Positions 1 through 10,288 of a DNA stretch of 28,402 nt are shown here, piece by piece. Under the pieces are notes generated by a model that was not told where the DNA came from, made no database searches, and worked only from the letters and a program-made list of their open reading frames with translations. The translations under genes were made by a program, and so were the position numbers. Numbering within the stretch: the stretch's first letter is position 1; each line of letters opens with the position of its first letter. This stretch comes from Cudoniella acicularis (taxonomy: Eukaryota; Ascomycota; Leotiomycetes; Helotiales; Helotiaceae), in NCBI GenBank assembly GCA_013054445.1, contig JAAMPI010000673.1, positions 1 to 28,402 of the forward strand. Direction: 5' to 3'.

Positions 1-74
1 CTGCTGCTCTTGCTGCCGCTCCTTTCGGAGTCGTCTATGGCCTCACGATGTCGTCCATCTGCGCCTCGGAGCAT
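1..74 (-). CDS. possible 5' end of an unrecognised minus-strand gene, cut by the window edge
   Basis: On the minus strand an ATG at 74-72 opens a frame that stays open to the left edge (about 24 codons, rich in Arg, Ser, Asp and Gly). The other two minus frames close within this stretch. The piece is too short to assign a family, and an open frame of this length can arise by chance. If it is real, 75 onward is its promoter and leader. Confidence 0.2.
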   Translation of the reverse strand, partial: MLRGADGRHREAIDDSERSGSKSS

Positions 75-2884
75 TCTCGCGCATGCAGACGCAGTGTCTT
101 GTCGCTCGTCTTGACTCACAAATGTGGAGTCTAACCGTTCACTTAAGCCGTGGAGACCAACGGAATTGTAGAGGGAGAAACACCTGGCGACTCTCGATAT
201 CTCGCCGTGATCCTCCCACCAGCCATCACGCCTCCAGTACAGTACGACGCAGTTGCCAGAGACAGTGACAGCACTGTGTGCCCCTGGCTCTTCAGGCCCA
301 ATCATGTTCGGAGTGGGCCCTCCTCTCGAGGTACGGAGTACGGAGCAGAAACCGTGGTTTTCGTCTTAACCGCCCCTACTCACTCCTCTTCTCTGCCCTG
401 CAGGCTGTTGGGTAGGGACAGAAGGAGCACACCTTCAATCACAAGATACATTCAGGTGGCGATTTAGCCTCAACTATGCAGCTACTGCAGCCCAGAACGT
501 CAGCGCTCCATCCCAAATACCATGGGGCACACCACTGGGCACGCTCGTACTCCGTACTCTTCGCACTCGGTACTTCAGTAACCTCAATCTATCCGTACTT
601 GACGTCTACTGATACGTTACAAGTGCTCGGGAGCATCTCGAATTCGACTTTCTCGAGTGCAGCGAAGACCCTGCCCTGATTTTCGAGAGTCGAGACGGGC
701 GGGCAGCTAAGTCACGGCTGTAGCCGTGGTTCCTGTTTCGCCCTGAAGGAGAAGAACTAGATTTAGGCTCATCTGTCAGTCCTCGTGCAACAGTGGATTC
801 CTGGATCATGCCAAAGCTTGGAGATTACTCTTATCCAGATTGAGTCGAGCACGTTTGGAGAGGATACTTGCTGCGCAGTCGAATCCAATCAGCACTGACC
901 AAATGTTTCTCATCAGAGACGTTTGAAGTTTGGCATTCTCGCCACATGTTCCGAAACCGACACAAAAAAGAATCTTGGCATTCCCAACGCGCTGCCAGTT
1001 CCTGCACTGTTGCGTCAGGAACAGATAGATGGGAATAAATCCAGTGCAACAAGTGCCCTAGCGTGTTACCTAACTGCTGATTTGTCCTCCGCCATCGAAA
1101 TCACGGGTTTCCTCAAGGTTGAACTTCTCGGAAGACGGGACTACCCAGCAAACGCAATGCGGCTTAACGAAACTCTATACGCTTTTAGCGTGCCATCATT
1201 AAATTTTTACCAGAATAGAAAGGCTAAACTGTGGCATTTGCTTTAGGCCTGGCCGGCTGGACCCTAGATTAAAAAAAAATTATCCTCCTTTCCGAGGATA
1301 CTAATGGTTTGTTCTCAAAAAATAAAAATAAATTTTTAGGTATGTGAAAACAATGAAAATGATACACTCATTTACTTGTGAATGGTAAGTGTTAGGAAGA
1401 ACTGGGATGACTCCCTGGCTATGCTGGGCTGAAGCAACTTATAATAAAAGAGTGTTTCTCCACCGTCGAATTTGTCCTCCATCAGCCTAGTTTTTTCTGT
1501 GGCGCCCTGAAGGTTCAAGACATCTGCTTACCTTCTTCAGATCCCCAAAAATTGATACAACTGCGAAATATTCCAGAAAACCCCAATACGAATCCAAAAT
1601 TAAGTCGAAGGGCTGTAGCCCGTGAAATTTCACAGCCCGAAGAACCTTCAAACCAAGCCGGGTGGCACAGTTGCGACTGTAGTGCAGTCCTTTGGCAATC
1701 TTACTATTTATATCTGCATTATCTCCGGCATGAAGAATTGCTATGGGGATTTGGAGTGTGATAGTATCATCCACAAATGATTCTGCCTAGCAGGTGGAGG
1801 CTTGGACATAAAATAAGAATGGTGCCTAAACCTTTCTGCAAGGTCCGGATGTATCTCGTATTGGTTTATTGCAAATCTACTTTTCTCACATCGTCACAAC
1901 ATTGGATAAGAATTTGTAATATCCCGGTATGAGACGCTCGATGAAATTGTGAGAGGCTGGGAGACCAAACTAGCCCTTGTTGGTCTGCCACCTAGGAAAG
2001 GTTGCTTTAACAAAAAGAATTAAGCAGAGGAATGATCGATGGCATTGCTAAACACTCACGACTGGCCTAATTCTGAGTCTGATGATCAGCAGGAACAGGT
2101 GGTACACACCTTCTCACATTTTTTCAAGTCGAGTGAGTGGATTTGTTGTTGCTGTGCTTCTCGAGATTCCTGCAGTTTAGAACGATGATATTGTTCCCAC
2201 TTAGGAACCTACCAAGCTTGGGTGATTTTCAATGGTAGCCAAAGGGTTAAACCTGAAGACATCTAGCCCTGCCGCATTGATCAAGGTGAATATTGATAAA
2301 ATTTCATGGCTATCATCTTGGGAGGAGCTTATCGCATTTGAAGTCCCAAAGCTGCGGCTCGAGCGTCACTCAGTCTGTGGAGACGACGAGTGTAAGCTCA
2401 AATACAACCTCAAAGCTTGGGGTTTTCTTGTGGAAGGTCTCGGGTTTGTGGAATCCAAGGGTCTCATCACGGTCACCGAGTTTTGGCCATGGCGGACAAG
2501 GTAGCGACATGAGTGTAGTAACCGTGTGTGGAAGGAGGCGGCGATCTCTCGTAAGTCGGGCCTGCAGCATGCAAAAAGAGGAATGTCAGAAAGACGTCGA
2601 AAATTCGGAATGAGAGGTGAAGGCGGGATCTCATGGTGGTTTTGTCTGGGACCGTCTCACCACCCTTGGCAATACAAACCCGCAACAACAGACAGAAACC
2701 CGATGAATTGTGTAAGCTCTCGACGTTTGTTTGGTGCGCTCTACCTGGCGTTTGTAGGAGCTTTCTGAAACTCCGCGAATCGGCCTACAAAGTATATGGG
2801 GTTCGCACCCGCTCTGCGTCCACGAAGCATCCGCTAATCGCACGGAAGCAACTGCAGCCCTTGAATTTGCTACAACATTAAGTA
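75..2884. other. long gene-free region
   Basis: No frame here looks like a protein I can recognise, and none joins through plausible introns into a longer product. The left third (to about 700) is GC-balanced and carries a near-palindromic TACGGAGTA-type motif in both orientations (331-345 and 546-558). From about 1250 the sequence becomes AT-rich with A and T runs (for example around 1270-1340). Only short random open frames occur, including one on the minus strand (1774-1487) with a faint, unconvincing ankyrin-like flavour. I see no tRNA or rRNA. Confidence 0.5.
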
Positions 2885-3350
2885 CGATGTGACCACGATA
2901 CGCAACGGTTACAAATTGCCTCTACTATATATTATAGCCAGCAAACTCAAAATTGCTGCTTCATACACAGCTACGGACAGCGACCGGCCCCATAGTACTC
3001 TCTACCTACGAAGTATAGGCCAGCCTACCCATAAGATTTCACTAAATCGCCTAGATTTTAACTCGAAATTTAACGAGCGCTGTTTACGATTAAATAGGAG
3101 TACGACCGTAATTAATAATATTTAGAAACCTTCTTATAGCGTACGAGGAATTACAAATGTTTTATTTCTATTCTAGTCTCTGAAACAAATCCCTTTATTC
3201 TTGTCACGATTCCACGGCTAATAATAAAGATAGCTACGATATTTTACAACTAGAAATAGCGACATTAGCTGTAAAAGTTTATCGGTTGCATCACGGATGT
3301 AAATTTTAATAGTGGATGCGGTCGATGCGGCCGATGCGGACTAGCTAGAG
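2885..3350. repeat. RIP-like, AT-rich degenerate sequence (probable transposon relic)
   Basis: The stretch is rich in TpA and poor in CpA and TpG while CpG is kept, which is the footprint of repeat-induced point mutation acting on CpA. Hand count over 3061-3240: TpA 23, ApT 18, CpA 4, TpG 4, ApC 12, GpT 6, CpG 11. This gives TpA/ApT of about 1.28 and (CpA+TpG)/(ApC+GpT) of about 0.44, both on the RIP side of the usual cut-offs. No transposase motif survives that I can read, so the parent element is unknown. The edges are approximate. Confidence 0.5.
3315..3339. repeat. three GATGCGG units at 9-nt spacing
   Basis: GATGCGG occurs at 3315-3321, 3324-3330 and 3333-3339, an exact 9-nt period. It lies at the right edge of the RIP-like stretch and is much more GC-rich than its surroundings. 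It could be the end of the degraded element, a short microsatellite, or binding sites; nothing in the sequence decides. Confidence 0.5.
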
Positions 3351-4299
3351 AAACCCTTCATTTTCTATATCTAGGTAAGGTATCGTCAGTGCTTCCCCAC
3401 CACCGGGGATCATGGGCCATGTATTCACATGTGGCGGTGTTTGTACGGGCGATAATGCAGGGTGCCTGCCTAGGCATGTACATGTAGGTAATGAAAAGAC
3501 TCCGAGTCTCGAGGTTGCACGTAGAGAAGCCTGAAGGAGAAGGGTGATGGTGATGATTGCTAGCGAAAAGGTTGAGACGGGCTCTAAGCACTGAGAAGCA
3601 AAAGAAGAGCCTCCAAGGCCTTCGTAGTGCTGATTTTAGTACGCGTTCCTTGCATCCCTTGCCTCCCGTGCGAGTTGGTGAGAGTTCCCGTCGACCGGCA
3701 ACGCAGCACAGTGGTCGGGTCATGCCCATGCCCAGCTGGAGGCGGCGAGGCGCTGGATGCGCGCGGCGTACGCATGTCACGACCGTTAAAAAGTAAATAC
3801 AGGGGTCGGCGTCGGGCTTCGCTGTCGGGTACTCAAGATAAAGGGCTCCATCGAGGACGAGAACACTCGCAATCGAACGACTCTGCGTTGCTTACACCTC
3901 CACCTCCTGTATCTACTGCCTCGCCGTTGTCTCCTCGCTCTGACGTCCTTTTCCCTCCACAAATCTCTTGTTGTGTGTTTTCCTTGGGACTTCCTGTTAC
4001 CGACATTTATTCTGTAGGTACGTGGATTTGGGCTTGCCGACCGCCGGAGCTTTTGTTGGGCCGTTGGAGCTTCCAAAATATTATTTGGCTGAACCCCCGA
4101 CAACAAAGACTAGCTTCTCTTAAGTTTCTCTCAAGTCTCCCTCAACGTGCAATTTTTTTGCCCTTTTTGCTGACAGTCTCCTCCAAACCAGACCTCACTT
4201 CTAGAGATCCTTCAGCATCTCACGCGCCTCTAATCCGTTCAGAAAACACCCCTGAAAGACCCCTCTTTCACGATAAAGCAAGCTTCACCGCCACTCACC
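3351..4299 (+). promoter_or_regulatory. promoter and leader region of the HMG-CoA synthase gene
   Basis: The region changes to pyrimidine-rich plus-strand sequence (CTC and TTC tracts from about 3890 to 4290), typical of fungal core promoters and leaders. A TGACGTC element sits near 3940. A long plus-strand frame (ATG at 3627, stop at 4331) overlaps the HMG-CoA synthase ATG in another frame; it resembles no protein I know. I found no convincing sterol-response element by eye. Confidence 0.4.
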
Positions 4300-5872
4300 A
4301 TGTCTGCGCGTCCACAGAACATTGGCATTAAAGCCATTGAGATTTATTTTCCCACCCAAGTATGCTTCAGAATTCAAAATCTTGTCATATCTCGCTGGAG
4401 GTTATTTGGCAAGCATGCTAATATGCTCGTGTGACAGTGCGTTGACCAAGTCGAACTGGAGAAATTCGATGGCGTTAGTCAAGGAAAATACACAATTGGC
4501 TTGGGGCAGACGAAGATGAGCTTTTGCGATGATAGAGAGGGTGATTTAGCCTGCCGCCAGACTAAATTGCAGTTGTGCTAACGCCTTTCAGATATCTATT
4601 CGTTTGCGCTCACAGTTACATCCAACCTCCTGAGCAAGTACAAGATTGATACAAACTCAATTGGTCGCCTCGAAGTCGGTACAGAGACAATCCTCGATAA
4701 ATCGAAGTCCGTCAAGTCCGTTCTCATGCAATTATTTGGAGATAACACCAACATCGAAGGCGTCGACACCGTTAACGCTTGCTATGGCGGTACAAATGCG
4801 GTATTCAACGCGTTGAACTGGATTGAATCATCTGCTTGGGACGGACGAGATGCAATCGTTGTGGCTGGCGATATTGCACTGTACGCCAAAGGCAATGCTC
4901 GCCCAACAGGTGGAGCAGGCGCTGTTGCCATGTTGATCGGCCCAAACGCCCCCATTGTTGTTGAGCCAGGACTCCGAGGAAGTTACATGCAACATACATA
5001 TGATTTCTATAAGCCAGATTTGACCAGCGAATATCCCATTGTTGATGGCCATTTTTCCGTCCGATGCTATATCGAAGCCGTTGATGCTTGCTACAAAGCC
5101 TACAATGCACGAGAAGCAACTCTCAAATCAGTCGCCAATGGTGTTGAAAATGGACATGTCAATGGAAACGGTGCTGCCGCTGAGGACAAGACCTCGCTCG
5201 ATCGATTCGATTACATGGCCTTCCACGCCCAACTGCAAGTTGGTATCAAAATCATATGCGCGCCTATTGTACAATGATTTCCTCGCCAACCCCACTTCCC
5301 CAGCTTTTGCTGAGGTCCCGGCTGAACTCCGAGACATGGAGTACGCTAAATCCTTGACCGACAAAGTTGTTGAGAAGACCTTCATGGGTCTTACCAAGAA
5401 GCGGTTCAACGAGCGTGTACAGCCCAGCACTGAGGCCCCAACAATGTGCGGGAACATGTATTGTGCCAGTGTGTATAGCGGCCTTGTTAGTTTGTTGAGC
5501 AAGATCGACAGCGCCACTTTGCAAGGAAAGAGGATCGGAGTCTTCAGCTACGGAAGTGGTCTGGCATCGAGTTTGTTCTCTTTGAAGGTCAACGGATCTA
5601 CAGAAGAAATACAAAAGACTCTAAACTTAAAGGAGAGACTTGCTGGTCGTCGAACAGTTGCACCAGAAGTTTATGATGAGGTGAGCTCAAAGGTCCAAAT
5701 TTCCTGACGAATGTTGACTAATAAACTATTACAGATGTGCGAATTGCGAAAGAAGGCACATTTACAAAAGAGCTACACCCCTGGTGGCAGCTCTGAGACC
5801 ATCGCTAAAGGCGTTTACTACCTCGAGAGCGTAGACGATATGTTCCGCCGCAAATACGAAATCAAGGCATGA
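4300..5872 (+). CDS. erg13: hydroxymethylglutaryl-CoA synthase, frameshifted at the catalytic-His motif
   Basis: Condenses acetyl-CoA with acetoacetyl-CoA to HMG-CoA, the step before HMG-CoA reductase in the cytosolic mevalonate/ergosterol pathway. Exons: 4300-4359, 4438-4540, 4592-5680, 5735-5872; the introns have good GT/AG ends and CTAAC-like branch sites. The start has a good context (CACCATG). The catalytic Glu lies in EVGTET (about residue 86) and the nucleophile Cys in NACYGGT (about residue 118). The catalytic His in FHA (codon 5224-5226, about residue 266) is followed at once by a frame change: P-N-C-K-L-V continues in the next frame, from about 5228. Two bases are missing relative to the family motif FHAP[TN]CK. 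As written, translation stops at 5277 (about 281 aa); corrected, it gives about 463 aa, the normal family length. The C-terminal part is otherwise well conserved. Since the gene is normally essential, I favour a sequence error; a real null allele with a second gene copy is the alternative. Confidence 0.95.
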
Positions 5873-6408
5873 GAAGCCGCGCATCTTAGGAGTTTAGGGT
5901 AATTTTGCTTCAACGATAGACCACGTTTGACTTCTTCTCCATTTCTACGATAGATCAGCGGCATCATTGATTCAGTCTGATTGCATCGCAAGGGGTCGTC
6001 CAGATAGGGGTCAATGGACGGGTTTCAATATTTTCTGAATTTCTTGGTTTGGCGTGAATATTGCGTGCATAAGATGAGATAATAGCCTAGATACCGCATT
6101 GCTAGCCTTGAGAATCAGATTATTAAACTTAGCCTTTGACCCCTTTGCCACGTCTCACACAAGAACGTCTCTCATAAACCCTACTATTTCAACTCTATGA
6201 GTTTTCGGGGCTTGGTCAAAACAAGAATACACGGATACCTTCAGTAAAGTGACACAGGCAATGATTTGTTTATGTATTGTATCATTTCTATCGTACCGGT
6301 GCAAACCCATCGTCTATCATCACATCGCTAGCTACACGACCGAGAAAAGCCACCCAACGTCATGAAGTCCCAGAGCGCGATGTGTATCTTTATCGTAACG
6401 TAAACAAG
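5873..6408. other. convergent 3' intergenic region
   Basis: This lies between the stops of the HMG-CoA synthase gene (+) and the hydrolase gene (-), so it should hold both 3' UTRs and polyadenylation sites. It is AT-rich, and I see no further gene or RNA in it. Confidence 0.6.
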
Positions 6409-7852
6409 TTATAACTTCGACAAGAGATCTGGCTGGCTAGTCGTCATCTTCTGCATGCGCTCCTTCATACGATCAGCAACCTCGTCATTGGTAAAGCCGC
6501 TCAAAGTCTTGACATCCAACTCGGTCGTCTTCAACGTCTTAGCTGCGTATCTCGTTCCCTTGGTCGCGACACTGCCTTTCTTCTCAACGACATCAGTGAT
6601 GAAGCCTGCCCACTTGCTAAAGAACAAGACGCTACCCGGCAACGACTCCAGAACCATTGCAAAACAATGCGGCATGGCCTCGTATTCTTCAAAGACAACT
6701 GGAACACCCTGCAACGCGGCCTTGGTAGCTAAATGCCTGTCTTCATCTGTCAAAAGCTCTTGACCAGTCTCGATGTAGAGCGGGCAGCAACCCTCCCAGC
6801 TCTTCACGGCGAGAGGAGAAACCAAGGGGTGGCAGAAAAATCCGTCATCGGCATACAGGTTCTTTCGAGGAGGGTTGGCGGGCCAGATTCCATCGGGGGG
6901 GGAACTCCATGCCGCTATCAGGCATTTGGCTACGTGCTGGCAGGTAGTCATACATGCGGTTTTCCTCACAGGATGGAGATGAGTAAGTGATATCAAGCCA
7001 TGGGCTGCATGCTGCTACACCTGCGGGGAGGGGAGCATCTCGCTCTTCGCCGTTCCAGTGAACTTTGAGGCCTTGGCGGTGGAATTCGAGGATGGTTTGG
7101 GTGAGGGCAAGGGCGAGATTGCCACCTGCGCTGTCACCGGCGAAGACGATATGTTCCGGCTTGACTGCTTCGTGAAAAGAACCGGGTGGCGGGTACAACA
7201 ACGTGAAGTATGAGACTAGACCATCGAGGACCGCCGCTGGAAACGGGTATTGTGGAGCAAGGCGGTAGCGGACCGAGAAACAACGACCTTTGGTGAGCTT
7301 GGCTAACTTCTTGCATGTCTCCCGGTGTGAAGCAGGGTCCATCAGGTAATATGCGCCGCCGTGGAAGTAGAGAATAGTGGTTGGTGAATAAACCTCTCTC
7401 ATCATCTCAGTGTACTTTTGTTGCTCGGGAATCTTGAGTTCTGCTGAGTGTTTGGCTGCTCCTGCGCGGTTTCCAGTCCATTCAGCTTCAACCGGTAGCA
7501 ATTCTGGCAAGGTGAAGCCTCCCTCTGCTTCTTCTGGCTCCTTCAGACCCTCGATTGCCTTGAATAGTGCCTGCCTGACATCATCCTCCTCCGGCGTAGG
7601 CATTGTCACCTTTGCAACCCATATCTTCCCCTTGATTCCAGGGTCCTTGATGCTCATATGCTGGACCTTCGAGACTGGTTGGGCTGGGCTGTCAACAATG
7701 AATGATCGAAGAATGTTGACAGTGAGGGCAGTTCGCAGGTCCCAGAACTTGGACTGCTCCGAAAGACCAAAGGTGTGTTGCAAAGCAGTCTTGCCCATCA
7801 ACGGAACTTTTGGCAGGACCGCCTGGATCAAGGTAATCGGTGACGAGTCCAT
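6409..7852 (-). CDS. HSL-type alpha/beta hydrolase (lipase/esterase), frameshifted at a C run
   Basis: A single-exon gene for an esterase/lipase of the hormone-sensitive-lipase group; the natural substrate cannot be read from sequence. The oxyanion-hole HGGAY motif is at residues 164-168 and the nucleophile elbow GDSAGG at 239-244 (Ser241). Downstream, the catalytic-acid block reads GQELLTDED (about 363-371), where Glu occupies the place usually held by the catalytic Asp, and the catalytic His is in MPHCF (about 395). The two halves are in different frames. The first frame runs 7852 to 6845 (335 aa). After the run of eight Cs (plus-strand Gs at 6895-6902) family-like sequence resumes in the next frame and ends at 6409. 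Dropping one C gives TTC-CCC-CCC-GAT and a continuous protein of about 480 aa. As written, the product would lose the acid and His and be inactive. The cause may be slippage, base-calling error or true decay. Confidence 0.85.
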
Positions 7853-8664
7853 GTTTGTTGAGTGGCAACTTGGTAAAGAGCTGGTTAGGTGAAGAAAGTG
7901 GTGGGGTCTGGGAGAAGATCCAGCCTTGTTCCCCTTCGAGGATGGACTGCGGCTATCCGTAGGAGAATATTATTACATGGGAAAAAGAAAAGAAAGGCGT
8001 GGAGTGAAGAGTTTTTTGGTCAAGAAAGTGAATGTTTGCCATTCTTGCGAGTGCTGCAAGCTCGGGGCGGCAAGTGGCTCAGTTTTTGGTGTGTATTGTA
8101 GCTTGCAAGTGAATGTAGAGGTCATATGTCGAGACAGCAATGCAGCATCACCCAGGCTAGTGTCTCAATTGGAGGGCTCTCCCCTTTGCATAGTGACATA
8201 GTTTCCCTCTGCGGTGTGGAGATGGAAGTCTCGCGCATATTTCCTGGGAAAATCCTAGCAAACTTACACGGGAAAGCGTAGGCGGTGATGAGAATGGCTC
8301 CGCAAAACTTGCAGAAGGTTGTACGGCAAGAGAACCGTGCTTTTTAAGACGAGCAGGCATCTTGCGAGACGCCTGGTCAGTGGTCACAGCTTTACGATTC
8401 ACAACCTTGTCTACTGCAAGGCTGACCGCAAGATCGCTACCGAAACATACCCCACATGAATTGAAATTGAATGGAAACGAAGCTTAAATAGACATAGTAA
8501 CAGTAGATAGTCTGATGTGATGGCATTCGTGAATTTTCATTTGATTACATATAAAAAGAAATCTCTGTGAGTCCCCTTTCCCTAGAAATTGTTACATCCA
8601 TACGCCGTCACATGCTAATCGTTTATTGATATAAAACGCTGGGCAAAACTTCTCATTGCCTTGT
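7853..8664. other. intergenic region upstream of the hydrolase and downstream of PEX14
   Basis: Should contain the hydrolase promoter (right of 7853, reading leftward) and the 3' UTR of PEX14 (left of 8665). Only short open frames are present, none family-like. I see no RNA gene or repeat. Confidence 0.5.
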
Positions 8665-9895
8665 TCAGGAGGTGGCTGTTTCCTGCGACCCGCTTGCTGT
8701 ACCAGTATTATTTACCGTACTTGAACTTTTGTTTCCGGCTGCCATTTGCCATGCTGGAATAGCAGCTTTTCCTGCCGGTGCACTAGTGCCAAACCCGCTA
8801 CCAAAAGGACTCGCACTCCGATTTTGAAGTGCTGCAACAGCCTCTGTGCCATTTCCACTGCTCACGGATACCGGCTTTGCGTTTGAATTTTCGGTCGCTG
8901 CAGTCCCATTATAATTGTTGGTGTTTGGAGTGATTGCCGGGGTGGATGTACCAACGCCAGGTCGTCCGTATGTGCTCGTACTTGGGGAAGCCGGCGGGTT
9001 CAAACGTTGGCCCATCAGAGTCTTCAAGCTCTTGAGCTCGGTATTGAGCTCCCTTAGTCTTGTGTCCGTGGTTTCCTTCTGTCCTTCCATAGCTTTGGGT
9101 ATCAAATCCTTCAGTCCTCGTACTTCGTCACTTATCCGCCTCGACTCTTCTTCCCTTCTCCGGCTAGCAGTCTTCAGCTCACTGATGACGCTCTCGACCT
9201 CTGTCAGAGCAGCATCTAATCTCTCAGTTCTAGCTTGTTCGGAGGATTTTAGGGCATCGGTGTCTTTCGATAGTTGCTCAAGCAAAGAGAAGGCTTTCTC
9301 GAATTGATCATCAATGGCCTGTTTATCCTGTTCTAGTTGCGGAGCCGTCGGCGGAGCAATCATCGGGTAGACATATCTCTAGGACTGGCATTAGGGAAAT
9401 ACCAGATATACCCGGTCGGAAATTCTTACCTTTGCGACAAAGTACAACCCGTAACCAACTCCCCCCATAACAGTTGCCATTATGAACCAATCCCTCCAGT
9501 CCCGCTTCGGTACTTCAGGAGGCGGCGGCTGTTGCCAAGGGTATTGTTGATATCCTCCATATCCAGGCTGAGGTTGTCGTGTTACTTGCTGCTGCGGTAT
9601 ATAGTTTGAGGGACCGGGTGCTGGTGCAGATTCGCCGCTTGCTCGAGCAAGTGCAGTGTCAACCTCTTCTTGGGTCAAGTTTTTGGACTGCAGAAATGCG
9701 ATGCGGTTCTCGATCGGGGATCCAGAGACACTTGGATCCTGCAAGACTGGATGGCCACATTAGCATTCATGTTTTGGCTTGAGGGTGATGAACCTCACAT
9801 GTCACCTAGAATTATTTAGCAATGCTTCAAGGAAGAAATGGAGGAGGGAGTAAGGTACTTACTGCTGACGAAACAAGATCCTCGCGGATAGTCAT
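8665..9895 (-). CDS. pex14: peroxisomal membrane anchor/docking protein PEX14
   Basis: With PEX13, PEX14 forms the docking site for the PEX5/PEX7 import receptors on the peroxisome membrane. Exons in coding order: 9895-9859, 9746-9430, 9378-8665 (about 355 aa). The conserved N-terminal helical domain starts with IREDLVSSA in exon 1 and continues with ENRIAFLQSKNLT in exon 2. A Pro/Gln-rich linker follows, then one membrane segment (WFIMATVMGGVGYGLYF, about residues 99-117). After intron 2 comes RYVYPMIAPPTAPQLEQDK and a long coiled coil (about 130-240), then a Ser/Thr/Asn/Gly-rich tail. Intron 2 (9429-9379, 51 nt) is clear. Intron 1 has two frame-compatible solutions: donor at 9858 with acceptor before 9746 (used here, keeps L-Q-D-P), or GTAAGT donor at 9862 with acceptor before 9738 (four residues shorter). 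It is divergent from NDC80. Confidence 0.93.
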
Positions 9896-10288
9896 GATCA
9901 ATCTTGAACTTCTACTCTGTCTTTAGCATGGAGTCTGCGTACGAGAAGTGCGCGACGGACCAGTATCCAAAAATCCAGGGACCATCGGGAAGCGCGCAAG
10001 AAAGTGAGATGGCCGGAACCGAGGCTTGCGGAGAAAGTCATTCCACGTGATATCCATTTTGCAAAATGCGCTAGTCCTAATAGGCTTTTATTTACTTCTA
10101 TCTCGCGCCCCAATCAAATCGACGGGCTTTGTTGTTATGCCAAAAGACAACCACATCCACAGCATCATCCACCACCCACGCGCAGCATACGACCACTTCA
10201 TCTCGACCAGACATAGAACGAAATAGTAGCCTGTAAACATACACGTGTTACAACAAAAAGAATCGCCCACTCTGCGCAAACCGACGAG
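9896..10288. promoter_or_regulatory. bidirectional promoter of PEX14 and NDC80 with two CACGTG boxes
   Basis: This 393-bp gap separates the two start codons. Perfect CACGTG palindromes occur at 10044-10049 and 10242-10247. CACGTG is the core site of bHLH factors such as Cbf1. Which gene each site serves, or whether both use them, cannot be told from sequence. Confidence 0.5.

Noticed and set aside
1487..1774. Ankyrin-like repeat on the minus strand
   Set aside because: Only a short phrase (ILHAGDNADINSK) is suggestive; no second repeat and no usable exon chain.
5221..5240. Programmed ribosomal frameshift in HMG-CoA synthase
   Set aside because: No recognisable slippery heptamer with a stop or structure in the right place, no precedent in this family, and two other genes have similar indels.
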